Below are positions 45,382-54,534 of a DNA stretch of 64,000 nucleotides, piece by piece. Source of the DNA: Lelliottia nimipressuralis (lineage in GTDB: Bacteria > Pseudomonadota > Gammaproteobacteria > Enterobacterales > Enterobacteriaceae); contig NZ_SOMG01000030.1 of the NCBI RefSeq assembly GCF_004402045.1, positions 620,001 to 684,000 on the forward strand, written 5' to 3'. A program made the position numbers and the translations under genes. The notes under the pieces were generated by a model. It had not been told where the DNA came from. It searched no databases and was given only the letters and a program-made list of their open reading frames with translations. Position 1 is the stretch's first letter; every line of letters starts with the position of its first letter.

Positions 45382-45414
45382 CTTTTTTTCTCTTAAAAAT
45401 CAATCACTCATTGC

Positions 45415-45430
45415 TGGCTCGCGAATTGCA
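45415..45430 (+). promoter_or_regulatory. nifE sigma-54 promoter
   Basis: TGGCTC-GCGAA-TTGCA: GG (45416-45417) and GC (45428-45429) are spaced by 10. Predicted start near 45441, 23 bp before the nifE start codon. Confidence 0.88.
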
Positions 45431-45463
45431 CCTTCTGCTACAACCCAACCAGATAATGAGGTG

Positions 45464-46840
45464 ATGATGAAGGGGAACGAGATCCTGGCTTTGCTCGATG
45501 AACCTGCCTGCGAGCACAACCATAAACAGAAATCCGGCTGCAGCGCGCCGAAACCCGGCGCGACAGCGGGCGGCTGCGCCTTTGACGGTGCGCAGATCAC
45601 CCTGCTGCCACTCTCCGATGTTGCCCACCTGGTACACGGCCCCATTGGTTGTACCGGTAGCTCATGGGATAACCGTGGCAGCTTCAGTTCCGGCCCGACG
45701 ATCAACCGGCTGGGTTTTACCACCGATCTGAGCGAACAGGATGTGATCATGGGACGCGGCGAGCGCCGCCTGTTCCATGCCGTGCGCCACATCGTCAACC
45801 GCTACCACCCGGCCGCCGTCTTTATCTATAACACCTGCGTTCCCGCGATGGAGGGCGACGATATCGAAGCCGTCTGCCAGGCGGCAGAAACCGCCACCGG
45901 CGTACCGGTGATTGCCGTTGATGTCGCCGGGTTTTACGGCAGCAAAAATCTCGGCAACCGGCTGGCCGGTGAAGTGATGGTGAAAAAGGTGATTGGCGGG
46001 CGTGAACCCACGCCGTGGCCGGAAGATACCCCTTTTGCCCCGGCGCACCGCCACGATATCGGGCTGATTGGCGAATTCAATATTGCCGGAGAGTTCTGGC
46101 ACATTCAGCCGCTGCTCGATGAGCTGGGTATTCGCGTGCTCGGCAGCCTCTCCGGCGACGGGCGCTTCAGTGAAATCCAGACGCTGCACCGGGCGCAGGT
46201 CAATATGCTGGTCTGCTCCAGGGCGCTGATCAACGTCGCCCGCTCGCTGGAGCAGCGCTACGGCACGCCGTGGTTTGAAGGCAGTTTTTATGGTGTTCGC
46301 GCCACCTCTGACGCCCTGCGCCAACTGGCGGCGCTGACCGGAGACCGCGATCTGATGCAGCGCGCCGAACAGCTTATTGCCCGCGAAGAGCAGCAAACAG
46401 AGCAGGCGCTGGCCCCGCTGCGCGAGCGCCTGCGCGGGCGCAAAGCGCTGCTCTATACCGGCGGCGTGAAATCCTGGTCGGTGGTCTCGGCGCTTCAGGA
46501 TCTGGGCATGGAAGTGGTGGCGACCGGCACGCGCAAATCCACCGAAGAGGATAAACAGCGCATCCGCGAACTGATGGGCGCCGACGCGCTGATGCTTGAT
46601 GAAGGTAACGCTCGCTCGCTGCTGGACGTGGTTTACCGCTACAAGGCGGACATGATGATAGCCGGGGGACGCAATATGTACACCGCCTACAAAGCGCGGC
46701 TGCCGTTCCTCGATATCAATCAGGAGCGCGAGCACGCCTTTGCCGGCTACCGCGGCATTGTCACGCTGGCCGAACAGCTCTGCCTGACCATGGAAAGCCC
46801 GGTCTGGCCGCAAACCCATTCCCGCGCACCGTGGCAATAA
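45464..46840 (+). CDS. nifE: FeMo-cofactor scaffold NifE
   Basis: 458-aa NifE, paralogous to NifD. With NifN it forms the alpha2-beta2 scaffold on which the NifB cofactor is matured by Mo and homocitrate insertion. Cys are kept in [15 protein letters not shown] and [11 protein letters not shown]; an N-terminal His/Cys-rich stretch [11 protein letters not shown] is typical of enteric NifE. GAGG sits close to two consecutive ATGs (45464 and 45467); I use the first to match the Klebsiella protein (MMKGNEIL). First gene of nifENX. Confidence 0.96.
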   Translation: MMKGNEILALLDEPACEHNHKQKSGCSAPKPGATAGGCAFDGAQITLLPLSDVAHLVHGPIGCTGSSWDNRGSFSSGPTINRLGFTTDLSEQDVIMGRGERRLFHAVRHIVNRYHPAAVFIYNTCVPAMEGDDIEAVCQAAETATGVPVIAVDVAGFYGSKNLGNRLAGEVMVKKVIGGREPTPWPEDTPFAPAHRHDIGLIGEFNIAGEFWHIQPLLDELGIRVLGSLSGDGRFSEIQTLHRAQVNMLVCSRALINVARSLEQRYGTPWFEGSFYGVRATSDALRQLAALTGDRDLMQRAEQLIAREEQQTEQALAPLRERLRGRKALLYTGGVKSWSVVSALQDLGMEVVATGTRKSTEEDKQRIRELMGADALMLDEGNARSLLDVVYRYKADMMIAGGRNMYTAYKARLPFLDINQEREHAFAGYRGIVTLAEQLCLTMESPVWPQTHSRAPWQ

Positions 46841-46850
46841 GGAGCCTGCA

Positions 46851-48236
46851 ATGGCAGAAATTATCCGTAGTAAAAAGCCGCTGGCCGTCAGCCCGGTAAA
46901 AAGTGGCCAGCCGCTGGGCGCGATTCTGGCGAGCATGGGCTTTGAACAGAGCATTCCGCTGGTTCATGGCGCTCAGGGGTGCAGCGCCTTCGCGAAGGTC
47001 TTTTTTATCCAGCATTTTCACGATCCGATCCCGCTGCAATCGACGGCAATGGACCCGACATCGACCATTATGGGTGCCGATGAGAACATCTTTACCGCGC
47101 TGAATGTGCTGTGTTCACGCAACAACCCGAAAGCGATTGTTCTGCTGAGCACAGGCCTTTCCGAGGCGCAGGGCAGCGATATTTCGCGCGTGGTGCGCCA
47201 GTTCCGCGATGAATATCCGCGCCATAAAGGGGTGGCGCTGCTGACCGTCAACACGCCGGATTTTTACGGCAGCCTGGAAAACGGCTACAGCGCGGTGCTG
47301 GAGAGCATGGTTGAACAGTGGGTGCCGGAAAAACCGCAGCCGGGCGTGCGCAATCGCCGCGTGAACCTGCTGCTCAGCCATTTGCTTACGCCGGGCGACA
47401 TTGAGCTGCTGCGAAGTTATGTCGAGGCATTTGGCCTGCAGCCGGTGATGGCGCCGGATCTTTCCCAGTCGCTGGACGGCCATCTCGCCAGCGGGGATTT
47501 CTCGCCGATTACCCAGGGCGGCAGCAGCCTGCGGCTGATTGAACAGATGGGACAGAGTCTTGGCACGTTCGCCATTGGCGTATCCCTCTCCCGCGCCGCG
47601 CAATTGCTGGCGCAGCGCAGCCATGCGGAAGTGGTCACCCTGCCGCATCTGATGACCATGAGCCAGTGCGATACGTTTATTCATCAACTGAAGCGCCTCT
47701 CCGGGCGCGATGTTCCGGCGTGGATCGAGCGCCAGCGCGGGCAATTACAGGATGCGATGATCGATTGTCATATGTGGTTGCAGGGCGCGCCTGTCGCGCT
47801 GGCCGCCGAGGGCGATCTGCTCGCCGCCTGGTGCGATTTCGCCCGCGATATGGGCATGGTGCCCGGCCCGGTGGTGGCGCCGGTGAGCCAGAAAGGGTTG
47901 CAGGATCTGCCGGTCGAAAAAGTCATTATCGGCGATCTGGAGGATATGCAGGATCTGTTGTGTGAAACGCCTGCATCGCTGCTCGTCTCTAATTCTCACG
48001 CCGCTGATTTGGCCAGGCAGTTCGACATTCCGCTGGTGCGCGCCGGTTTCCCCCTGTTCGACCGTCTGGGCGAGTTTCGCCGCGTGCGCCAGGGTTACGC
48101 CGGGATGCGCGACACCTTGTTTGAGCTGGCGAATGCGCTGCGCGATCGCCACCATCATCTTGCCGCTTATCACTCGCCGCTGCGCCAGCGTTTTTACGAA
48201 CCCGCATCTTCGGGAGGTGACTATGCAACATGTTAA
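46851..48236 (+). CDS. nifN: FeMo-cofactor scaffold NifN
   Basis: 461-aa NifN, the NifK paralogue of the cofactor scaffold. HGAQGCSAFAKVFFIQHFHD carries the conserved Cys. LGAILASMGFEQ lacks the Cys that in NifK holds the P-cluster, as expected for NifN. 10 bp after nifE with AAGGAG. Its last 14 bp overlap nifX. Confidence 0.96.
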   Translation: MAEIIRSKKPLAVSPVKSGQPLGAILASMGFEQSIPLVHGAQGCSAFAKVFFIQHFHDPIPLQSTAMDPTSTIMGADENIFTALNVLCSRNNPKAIVLLSTGLSEAQGSDISRVVRQFRDEYPRHKGVALLTVNTPDFYGSLENGYSAVLESMVEQWVPEKPQPGVRNRRVNLLLSHLLTPGDIELLRSYVEAFGLQPVMAPDLSQSLDGHLASGDFSPITQGGSSLRLIEQMGQSLGTFAIGVSLSRAAQLLAQRSHAEVVTLPHLMTMSQCDTFIHQLKRLSGRDVPAWIERQRGQLQDAMIDCHMWLQGAPVALAAEGDLLAAWCDFARDMGMVPGPVVAPVSQKGLQDLPVEKVIIGDLEDMQDLLCETPASLLVSNSHAADLARQFDIPLVRAGFPLFDRLGEFRRVRQGYAGMRDTLFELANALRDRHHHLAAYHSPLRQRFYEPASSGGDYATC

Positions 48237-48687
48237 CCGACAATTCAGCACCATTTGCGACAGTGAATGGTCGATGAGAGTGGCCTTTGCCAGTTCCGAT
48301 TACCACCATGTCGATCAGCATTTCGGCGCGACACCGAGACTGGTGGTGTACGGGGTCAAAGAGGATGACATCACCTTGCTGCGGGTGGTGGATTTCTCGG
48401 TACTGCCCGGCCATCAGCAGGAGAAACTGACCCGCCGGATTAACGCGCTGGAGGATTGCGTGACGCTCTACTGCGTGGCGATCGGCGAGGAGGTTTTTCG
48501 CCAGCTTTTACAGGTCGGTGTGCGCGCGGTGCGCGTTCCGGCAGATACCACGATTGTCGGACTGTTGCAGGAAATCCAACACTACTGGTACGACAAAGAG
48601 CAGCGAAGAAGTGCGCGCAGCCGCAATACCGATCGCTTAGCCGGGCTGCTGGAGGAAGATGAGTGGCAGGAAGAGGATGAGCGCTGA
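48223..48687 (+). CDS. nifX: NifX, NifB-cofactor/VK-cluster carrier
   Basis: 154-aa NifX with the NifX/NafY fold: MRVAFASSDYHHVDQHFGAT, then LLRVVDFSVLPGHQQEKLTR. Shuttles FeMo-co precursors between NifB and NifEN. ATG at 48223 after GGGAGG, overlapping nifN by 14 bp (coupled translation). The acidic tail LLEEDEWQEEDER is unusual in composition but normal for enteric NifX. The operon ends at a hairpin 34 bp downstream. Confidence 0.94.
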   Translation: MQHVNRQFSTICDSEWSMRVAFASSDYHHVDQHFGATPRLVVYGVKEDDITLLRVVDFSVLPGHQQEKLTRRINALEDCVTLYCVAIGEEVFRQLLQVGVRAVRVPADTTIVGLLQEIQHYWYDKEQRRSARSRNTDRLAGLLEEDEWQEEDER

Positions 48688-48698
48688 TGCCTTTTCTG

Positions 48699-48723
48699 TG
48701 TCAGCTCTGTGACAAAGACAACA
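48699..48723. promoter_or_regulatory. Two overlapping NifA sites for nifU
   Basis: TGT-CAGCTCTGTG-ACA (48699-48714) and TGT-GACAAAGACA-ACA (48708-48723) both fit TGT-N10-ACA and overlap by 7 bp on different faces of the helix. They are centred about 117 and 108 bp upstream of the predicted nifU start. The second shares its last 3 bases with the long hairpin arm at 48721. Confidence 0.75.
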
Positions 48724-48754
48724 TAAAACTGCGACATAGTTCGCAGTTTTATGT
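48721..48754. terminator. 14-bp-stem inverted repeat between nifENX and nifUSVWZM
   Basis: ACATAAAACTGCGA and TCGCAGTTTTATGT form a perfect 14-bp stem with a 6-nt loop. It lies 34 bp after the nifX stop. The arm composition (AAAACTGCGA and its complement) recalls a bidirectional terminator, but no long T-run follows. It separates the nifENX transcript from the nifU promoter and abuts the NifA sites. Confidence 0.7.
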
Positions 48755-48797
48755 CAGTGTAAAAATCATCCCATTGAAATATAAAGACTTCATCTTC

Positions 48798-48813
48798 TGG
48801 TACTGCTTTTGCT
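48798..48813 (+). promoter_or_regulatory. nifU sigma-54 promoter
   Basis: TGGTAC-TGCTT-TTGCT: GG (48799-48800), GC (48811-48812), spacer 10. Predicted start near 48824, 70 bp before the nifU ATG. Confidence 0.88.
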
Positions 48814-48893
48814 TCAACGATATTACCCGCTGTTGATTGACACGGTGTAATGCGCTCCGGCGCGTTCCGTCATACATACTGGGAGCCAAAAGC

Positions 48894-49733
48894 ATGTGGA
48901 ATTACTCCGAGAAAGTGAAAGAACATTTTTTTAATCCCCGTAACGCCCGGGTGGTGGAAAACGCCAACGCCGTGGGTGATGTGGGATCGTTAAGCTGTGG
49001 CGATGCGTTACGGCTGATGCTGCGAGTGGATCCGCAAGATGAAACCATTCTTGAGGCCGGGTTTCAGACCTTTGGTTGCGGCAGCGCAATTGCCTCTTCT
49101 TCCGCCTTAACGGAACTGATTATCGGCCGCACGCTGGAGCAGGCCGAACAGGTCACCAACCAACAAATTGCCGATTATCTTGACGGTTTACCGCCGCAAA
49201 AAATGCACTGCTCGGTCATGGGCCAGGAAGCACTGCGCGCTGCCATCGCCAACTACCGTGGTGAAACGCTGGAAGATGACCACGAAGAAGGCGCACTGAT
49301 TTGTAAGTGCTTTGGCGTGGATGAAGGACAGATTCGCCGCGCGGTGCTAAGCAACGGGCTGACCACGCTGGAAGAGGTGATCAACTACACCAAAGCAGGC
49401 GGCGGCTGTACTTCGTGTCATGAAAAAATCGAACTGGCGCTGGCCGATATTCTCGCGCAGCACCTGCAGGTCGCCGCGCCGGTTGCGACAACCAAAGATC
49501 CGCACTGGCAGGAAGTGGTTGATGCCATCACTGAACTGCGCCCGCATATTCAGGCCGATGGCGGCGATATGGCGCTGCTCAGCGTGGCAAATCATAAAGT
49601 CACGGTCAGCCTCTCCGGCAGTTGTAGCGGCTGCATGATGACCGACATGACGCTCGCCTGGTTACAGCAAAAACTGATGGAACGCACCGGCTGTTATATG
49701 GAAGTCGTGGCCGCTGAAGCCGCAGCGTATTAA
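48894..49733 (+). CDS. nifU: Iron-sulphur cluster scaffold NifU
   Basis: 279-aa modular scaffold that builds Fe-S clusters with NifS for nitrogenase. The IscU-like domain (1-125) has Cys in [25 protein letters not shown] and [12 protein letters not shown]. The central 2Fe-2S domain (about 135-185) has CKCFGVDE and [10 protein letters not shown]. The C-terminal NFU domain has [19 protein letters not shown]. Start at ATG 48894 ([17 protein letters not shown] upstream), not at an in-frame codon at 48837 near the promoter. First gene of nifUSVWZM. Confidence 0.96.
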   Translation: MWNYSEKVKEHFFNPRNARVVENANAVGDVGSLSCGDALRLMLRVDPQDETILEAGFQTFGCGSAIASSSALTELIIGRTLEQAEQVTNQQIADYLDGLPPQKMHCSVMGQEALRAAIANYRGETLEDDHEEGALICKCFGVDEGQIRRAVLSNGLTTLEEVINYTKAGGGCTSCHEKIELALADILAQHLQVAAPVATTKDPHWQEVVDAITELRPHIQADGGDMALLSVANHKVTVSLSGSCSGCMMTDMTLAWLQQKLMERTGCYMEVVAAEAAAY

Positions 49734-49748
49734 CAGAGGGGAAAAAAC

Positions 49749-50951
49749 ATGAAACACGTTTATCTGGATAACAACGCCACCACGCGAATCGATCCGATGG
49801 TGCTGGAAGCGATGATGCCCTTTCTGACCGAGCATTATGGCAACCCCTCTTCGATTCATGATTTCGGCACACCTTCCCGTGTGGCCCTTGAGCGCGCGCA
49901 CCAGCAGGTTGCCACCCTGCTTGGCGCCGATCATGCCAGCGAGATTATTTTCACCTCCTGCGCGACCGAAGCCACGTCAACCGCGCTGCATGCCTGCGTG
50001 GAATTGATGCCGGAGCGCCGGGAAATCATCACCTCCGCGGTGGAGCACCCGGCCACGCTCGCCGTTTGCGAACACCTGGAGCGCCAGGGTTACCTGATCC
50101 ACCGCATTGGCGTGAATAGCGACGGCGCGCTGGATATGGAGCAGTACCGCCAGGCGCTCAGTTCTCGGGTGGCGGTGGTCAGCGTGATGTGGGCGAACAA
50201 CGAAACCGGCGTGCTGTTTCCGGTGATTGAAATGGCGGCCATGGCGCAGGAGCACGGCGCGCTGTTCCACTGCGATGCGGTACAGGTGGTCGGCAAAATT
50301 CCGCTGGATATTGGCCGCACGCAGATCGATATGCTCTCCTGCTCGGCGCACAAACTGCACGGGCCGAAAGGTGTCGGCTGCCTCTATCTGCGGCGCGGAA
50401 CGCGTTTTCGTCCGCTGTTGCGCGGCGGCCATCAGGAGCGCGGACGCCGCGCAGGAACGGAAAACATCGCCGGGATCGTCGGCATGGGCACAGCCTGCGA
50501 ACTGGCGCAGATCCATCTGCCGGGTGCCTCCTCGCTGGCGCAACTGCGCGATCGACTGCAGGAAGGGCTTATCGCGCAGGTGCCTTCCGTGATGGCCATG
50601 GGCGGTAACCAGCCGCGCGTACCAGGCACCACCAATCTGGCGTTTGAGTTTATCGAAGGGGAAGCCATTTTATTGCTGCTGAACCAGGCGGGAATTGCGG
50701 CGTCGAGCGGCAGCGCCTGTACCTCCGGTTCGCTGGAACCTTCGCATGTCATGCGGGCGATGAACATTCCTTACACCGCCGCGCACGGCAGTATTCGTTT
50801 TTCGCTGTCACGCTACACGCGTGAGAAAGAGATCGACTACGTGATCGATACCCTGCCAACGATTATAGCCCGCCTGCGGATGCTCTCGCCCTACTGGCAG
50901 GAGGGGAAACCCGGGGCGGCTGAATCAGCATTTGCGCCGTTATACGGCTAA
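49749..50951 (+). CDS. nifS: Cysteine desulfurase NifS
   Basis: 400-aa PLP enzyme that takes sulphur from cysteine for NifU. The PLP Lys is in [15 protein letters not shown]. The active Cys is in the loop [18 protein letters not shown]-terminus [20 protein letters not shown] is the family signature. 15 bp after nifU, with GAGGGGAAA upstream. Confidence 0.96.
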   Translation: MKHVYLDNNATTRIDPMVLEAMMPFLTEHYGNPSSIHDFGTPSRVALERAHQQVATLLGADHASEIIFTSCATEATSTALHACVELMPERREIITSAVEHPATLAVCEHLERQGYLIHRIGVNSDGALDMEQYRQALSSRVAVVSVMWANNETGVLFPVIEMAAMAQEHGALFHCDAVQVVGKIPLDIGRTQIDMLSCSAHKLHGPKGVGCLYLRRGTRFRPLLRGGHQERGRRAGTENIAGIVGMGTACELAQIHLPGASSLAQLRDRLQEGLIAQVPSVMAMGGNQPRVPGTTNLAFEFIEGEAILLLLNQAGIAASSGSACTSGSLEPSHVMRAMNIPYTAAHGSIRFSLSRYTREKEIDYVIDTLPTIIARLRMLSPYWQEGKPGAAESAFAPLYG

Positions 50952-50961
50952 GGCGGTGAGC

Positions 50962-52101
50962 ATGAATGTGCTTATCAACGACACCACTCTGCGTGACGGC
51001 GAACAGAGTCCGGGTGTCGCGTTTCTCGCCAGTGAGAAAATCGCCATCGCCGAGGCGCTGTTTGCGGCGGGCATTACCGCGCTCGAAGTTGGTACGCCAG
51101 CGATGGGCGACGAGGAGCGCCAGCGCATTTTGCAGGTGCGCCGGCATTTACCCGCTGCAACGCTGATGTCCTGGTGTCGGATGAACCGCGATGAGATCCA
51201 CCAGAGCGCGGATCTTGGTATGGACTGGGTGGATATCTCCCTGCCCGCTTCGGATAAGCTGCGCCAGTACAAGCTGCGCGAACCGCTGCCACAGTTGCTC
51301 GATAAACTGGGCTCGCTGATTGTACAAGCGCGGACGCTGGGCATGCAGGTCTGTGTCGGCTGTGAGGATGCCTCACGCGCCAGCGATCGGACGCTGAACC
51401 AGATTGCCGATATTGCCCGCGAGGCGGGCGCGAAACGGCTGCGTTTCGCCGACACTCTCGGCCTGCTCGATCCCTTTACCACCACCACCCGTATTCGGGC
51501 GCTTGCCGAATACTGGCCGGGTGAAATCGAAATGCACGCCCACAACGATCTGGGGCTGGCGACCGCAAATACGCTGGCGGCGGTGCGCGCCGGAGCCTCC
51601 AGCGTCAACACGACAGTGCTCGGGCTGGGCGAACGCGCAGGCAATGCCGCGCTGGAAACCGTTGCGCTGAGCCTGAGCCGCTGCCTGCAACGGGATTGCG
51701 GCGTTGATTTTACACGCCTGCCGTCCCTGTGCCAGACCGTGGCCGACGCGACACAGCGGGCGATTGATCCGCAGCAACCGCTGGTAGGTTCGCAGGTGTT
51801 CACCCATGAGTCCGGTGTTCATGTTGCCGCGCTGCTGCGCGATCGCGAAAGTTATCAGGCGATTGATCCGGCGCTGATGGGGCGCGAGTACCGGCTGGTG
51901 CTGGGCAAACACTCCGGTCGCCAGGCGGTAGATGGCGTCTTCGCCCGCATGGGGTATCACCTCGATAACCTGCAAATCGATCTGCTGCTGCCAGCGATCC
52001 GCCGCTTTGCCGAGCGCTGGAAACGCTCGCCGAAAGAGGATGAGTTGGTGGCAATTTACGATGCGCTGTGCGGAGAATCCGCACACTTTGCGAGGGGCTG
52101 A
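50962..52101 (+). CDS. nifV: Homocitrate synthase NifV
   Basis: 379-aa homocitrate synthase: 2-oxoglutarate + acetyl-CoA to R-homocitrate, the organic ligand of FeMo-co. Motif [17 protein letters not shown] binds the 2-oxo acid. [20 protein letters not shown] holds the metal-binding HxH, and [15 protein letters not shown] is typical of isopropylmalate/homocitrate synthases. ATG 50962, 10 bp after nifS; the open frame upstream belongs to the end of nifS. Confidence 0.96.
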   Translation: MNVLINDTTLRDGEQSPGVAFLASEKIAIAEALFAAGITALEVGTPAMGDEERQRILQVRRHLPAATLMSWCRMNRDEIHQSADLGMDWVDISLPASDKLRQYKLREPLPQLLDKLGSLIVQARTLGMQVCVGCEDASRASDRTLNQIADIAREAGAKRLRFADTLGLLDPFTTTTRIRALAEYWPGEIEMHAHNDLGLATANTLAAVRAGASSVNTTVLGLGERAGNAALETVALSLSRCLQRDCGVDFTRLPSLCQTVADATQRAIDPQQPLVGSQVFTHESGVHVAALLRDRESYQAIDPALMGREYRLVLGKHSGRQAVDGVFARMGYHLDNLQIDLLLPAIRRFAERWKRSPKEDELVAIYDALCGESAHFARG

Positions 52102-52103
52102 CG

Positions 52104-52361
52104 ATGGAGTGGTTTTATCAAATTCCCGGCGTGGATGAGCTCGATACCGCCGAGTCCTTTTTTGAATTCTTTAGCGTGCCGTATGACCCACTGGTGCTGC
52201 GCCACTGCTGCCTGCCTGTGCTGCGGGAGTTTCACCAGCGGCTGCGGCAAAACGTACCGCTGTGCAATATGCTTGAAGAGGTACCCCGCGCCCCGTGGTT
52301 GCTGGCGCGCCGGTTGCTGACGGAGAGCTATCAGCACTACCTTCCGGAGCGTACTCCATGA
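52104..52361 (+). CDS. nifW: Nitrogenase stabilising/protective protein NifW
   Basis: 85-aa NifW: MEWFYQIPGVDELDTAESFF, then FEFFSVPYDPLVLRHCCLPV. Thought to protect or help mature the MoFe protein. Starts 2 bp after the nifV stop and overlaps nifZ by 4 bp (ATGA), so expression is coupled. Normal length for the enteric protein. Confidence 0.92.
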   Translation: MEWFYQIPGVDELDTAESFFEFFSVPYDPLVLRHCCLPVLREFHQRLRQNVPLCNMLEEVPRAPWLLARRLLTESYQHYLPERTP

Positions 52362-52801
52362 GACAAAAATTCGATTTTGGCGAAGAGGTGCGCGTTACCC
52401 GTGCCATTCGCAATGACGGCACCATGCGCGGCTTTGCGCGCGGCGACCTGCTGGTTCGTCGCGGTAGTACCGGTTTTATCCGTGAATGGGGCACGTTTTT
52501 GATGGATCAGATTATCTATCAGGTACATTTTCTCGATGATGATTTGGTGGTTGGCTGCCGCGAGCAGGAGCTACTGCCACTTTCCGTGCCGTGGCACGCC
52601 GGGCAGTTTCAGTATGGCGATCGGGTTGCCTGTCGCCACGCGCTGTCGGTAAATGGCGAAGTGGCGATCGCCGCCGGAGAACATGGCCGTATTGAAGGAA
52701 CAAACCAGGGCGAAGGTGGAAATGATTATACCGTCACGTTTTCCGGGCGCTGGTTTCAGGTGCCCTCCAGCGCCATGATCCTGCTGGAGGACGACGTATG
52801 A
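52358..52801 (+). CDS. nifZ: NifZ, MoFe-protein P-cluster maturation factor
   Basis: 147-aa NifZ with two SH3-like beta repeats: FDFGEEVRVTRAIRNDGTMR at the start and FQYGDRVACRHALSVNGEVA in the second half. In Klebsiella and Azotobacter it aids formation of the second P-cluster in NifDK. Start is the ATG at 52358 overlapping the nifW stop; overlaps nifM by 4 bp. Confidence 0.93.
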   Translation: MRQKFDFGEEVRVTRAIRNDGTMRGFARGDLLVRRGSTGFIREWGTFLMDQIIYQVHFLDDDLVVGCREQELLPLSVPWHAGQFQYGDRVACRHALSVNGEVAIAAGEHGRIEGTNQGEGGNDYTVTFSGRWFQVPSSAMILLEDDV

Positions 52802-53592
52802 CACCGTGGCAACGCTTCGCCCGGCGGCGGCTGGCGATAACGCGCTGGCAGTGCGAGCCGGAACACATTCCTGCCGATCGGCAAACCGCGTTTGACGATG
52901 CCTTCACCCGCCAGTGCCAACTGGAACAGGCTGTGGTAGAAGTTGCCGCCGGTGCCCCCCTGCCGGATAGCGTGCTGCAGAGTGTCGCAACCTCGCTGGC
53001 AAGCTGGCTGGATGGCGGGCATTTTTCTGCTGACGAGCGGCAGACAGTGGTCCGACATCATGCCCGCATGGAGTGGCAGTTCGCCGAGATTGCCGCGCGC
53101 GCCCCGCTGCCGGACGATTTACACGTGCTGGCCTGGTATCAGAAACATCAGGCGCAGTTTACGCGCCCGCCGCAGCGGCTGACATCTCACCTGTTACTGA
53201 CGGTCGATAATGACGATGCCGCAGTGCAGCGCCAGATCCGCTGTTTTCATCAGGACATTAGCGTCTCGCGCCAGCACTTTGCCCGGCTGGCACAGCGCTA
53301 CTCCCACTGCCCCAGCGCGCTGGAAGGCGGACGTCTGGGCTGGATAAGCCAAGGGGTGCTCTATCCCGAACTCGACGCCGCGTTGTTTGCGCTGGCGGAG
53401 AATGGCCTCAGCGCCCCTATCGAAACCCGCCTCGGCTGGCATCTGATATGGTGCGAAGCGATCCGTGACGCTGCGCCGATGCCGCAGGCGGAGGCGCTGG
53501 AAAAAGCACGAAGCTATTTGGTTCGCCAAAACCAGCAGCAGTACCAGCGCCAGTGGCTGGCGACGTTAACCCGTAGCGTGGAGATGGGGTAA
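52798..53592 (+). CDS. nifM: NifM, parvulin-type peptidyl-prolyl isomerase for NifH
   Basis: 264-aa NifM. The N-terminal helical domain (about 1-125) is followed by a parvulin-type PPIase domain (about 130-235) with TSHLLLTVDN, HFARLAQRYSHCPSALEGGR and LGWISQGVLYPELDAALFAL. Needed for folding and activation of NifH. Overlaps nifZ by 4 bp. A shared hairpin terminates it against nifF. Confidence 0.95.
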   Translation: MTPWQRFARRRLAITRWQCEPEHIPADRQTAFDDAFTRQCQLEQAVVEVAAGAPLPDSVLQSVATSLASWLDGGHFSADERQTVVRHHARMEWQFAEIAARAPLPDDLHVLAWYQKHQAQFTRPPQRLTSHLLLTVDNDDAAVQRQIRCFHQDISVSRQHFARLAQRYSHCPSALEGGRLGWISQGVLYPELDAALFALAENGLSAPIETRLGWHLIWCEAIRDAAPMPQAEALEKARSYLVRQNQQQYQRQWLATLTRSVEMG

Positions 53593-53613
53593 TTTCACCC
53601 TCAGAACAACAAT

Positions 53614-53639
53614 GCCGGGTAAACACAGTGTTACCCGGC
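53614..53639. terminator. Bidirectional terminator between nifM and nifF
   Basis: GCCGGGTAA and TTACCCGGC form a 9-bp stem (8-nt loop) midway between the convergent stops of nifM (53592) and nifF (53648). With AT-rich flanks it can end both transcripts. Confidence 0.75.
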
Positions 53640-53647
53640 CATATCAT

Positions 53648-54178
53648 TTATAAAAACACCGGCTTAAGCGTTTCCAGCCAGGCATCCAGGCGCTCGTCGG
53701 TCAGGTCATACTGATTGTCCTGATCGATCGCTAAGCCGACAAATTTATCCGCTTCCAGCGCCGATGAGGCATTGAATTCATACCCTTCATTCGGCCAGTG
53801 GCCGACAATCTGCGCCCCGCTGTTTTTCAGCGCGTCATACAGCGGGCGCAGGCCGCTGACAAAGTTATCCGGGTAACCCACCTGATCGCCAAGACCGAAC
53901 AGCGCCACGGTTTTGCCGCTCAGGCTGTGACTATCAAGCTGAGCGACAAACTCTCCCCATGACGCCTCCTCACATCCCGCATCCAGCCCTGGCAGTTGCC
54001 CGTCGCCGAGCGTCGGCGTTCCCAGAAGCAGTACCGGATAGGAAAGAAACGTGTCGAGATCGGTACGGTTGATATTCACCGGCGCATCGGCCGCCGCACC
54101 CATTTTTTGGTGGATCATTTTGGCAATCTTGCGCGTTTTGCCCGTATCGGTACCGAAAAAAATTCCAATGTTAGCCAT
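53648..54178 (-). CDS. nifF: Flavodoxin NifF
   Basis: 176-aa long-chain flavodoxin that carries electrons from NifJ to NifH. FMN phosphate loop is FGTDTGKTRKIAKMI; isoalloxazine loops are at LGTPTLGDGQLPG and FGLGDQVGYPDNFVSGLRPL. Start ATG 54178 (MANIGIFFGT, AGGAG upstream); an open frame extends further upstream over the promoter and is not coding. Divergent from nifLA. Confidence 0.96.
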   Translation of the reverse strand: MANIGIFFGTDTGKTRKIAKMIHQKMGAAADAPVNINRTDLDTFLSYPVLLLGTPTLGDGQLPGLDAGCEEASWGEFVAQLDSHSLSGKTVALFGLGDQVGYPDNFVSGLRPLYDALKNSGAQIVGHWPNEGYEFNASSALEADKFVGLAIDQDNQYDLTDERLDAWLETLKPVFL

Positions 54179-54240
54179 CGCGTGCTCCTGTGAGAAAAAG
54201 TATGAATCCGCCCTGAACAGGCGGCTACCACAAAAGATAT

Positions 54241-54256
54241 TGCGAAGGCTGTGCCA
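54241..54256 (-). promoter_or_regulatory. nifF sigma-54 promoter
   Basis: Leftward TGGCAC-AGCCT-TCGCA with GG and GC 10 nt apart; predicted start near 54230, 52 bp before the nifF ATG. There is no TGT-N10-ACA close upstream; the only one in the gap is at 54492. Confidence 0.85.
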
Positions 54257-54276
54257 GTTTTTTTCCGTGCAATAAC

Positions 54277-54312
54277 TGCACCGTATTGGTCTGTTATGCA
54301 CCAGGGCGGCGC
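54277..54312. promoter_or_regulatory. Two NtrC-type sites upstream of nifLA
   Basis: TGCACC-GTAT-TGGTCT (54277-54292) and TGCACC-AGGG-CGGCGC (54297-54312) fit the NtrC consensus (GCACC...GGTGC-like dyads). Centres are 20 bp apart and about 164 and 144 bp upstream of the predicted nifLA start, essentially the spacing known in Klebsiella. They place nifLA under global nitrogen control. Confidence 0.82.
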
Positions 54313-54422
54313 TTCTTTACCCGACCGATTGGTCGCTGCCGCGCACAACCCGAGGGCAAAAGGCTAAAAATCGGCAGCAAACAGGGATCTGGATCAATCT
54401 TACGGCGAGTAATGCGGGCCAA

Positions 54423-54438
54423 AGGCGCACCCTTTGCA
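54423..54438 (+). promoter_or_regulatory. nifLA sigma-54 promoter
   Basis: AGGCGC-ACCCT-TTGCA: GG (54424-54425), GC (54436-54437), spacer 10, closely like the Klebsiella nifL element. Predicted start near 54449, leaving an 86-nt leader. Confidence 0.85.
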
Positions 54439-54491
54439 TGGTTAATGAGCGTCCGTTTATGTTCGGACGAAAGTCGACAGGTGGCACAAAT

Positions 54492-54507
54492 TGTCATAAC
54501 TGCGACA
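54492..54507. promoter_or_regulatory. NifA site in the nifL leader serving nifF/nifLA
   Basis: TGT-CATAACTGCG-ACA. Centred about +51 from the nifLA start and about 270 bp upstream of the nifF start. Klebsiella has the same unusual placement, with the NifA site of nifF lying downstream of the nifL start point. Confidence 0.78.
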
Positions 54508-54534
54508 TTTCCATGTTGACCACAGGAGTTTGTG

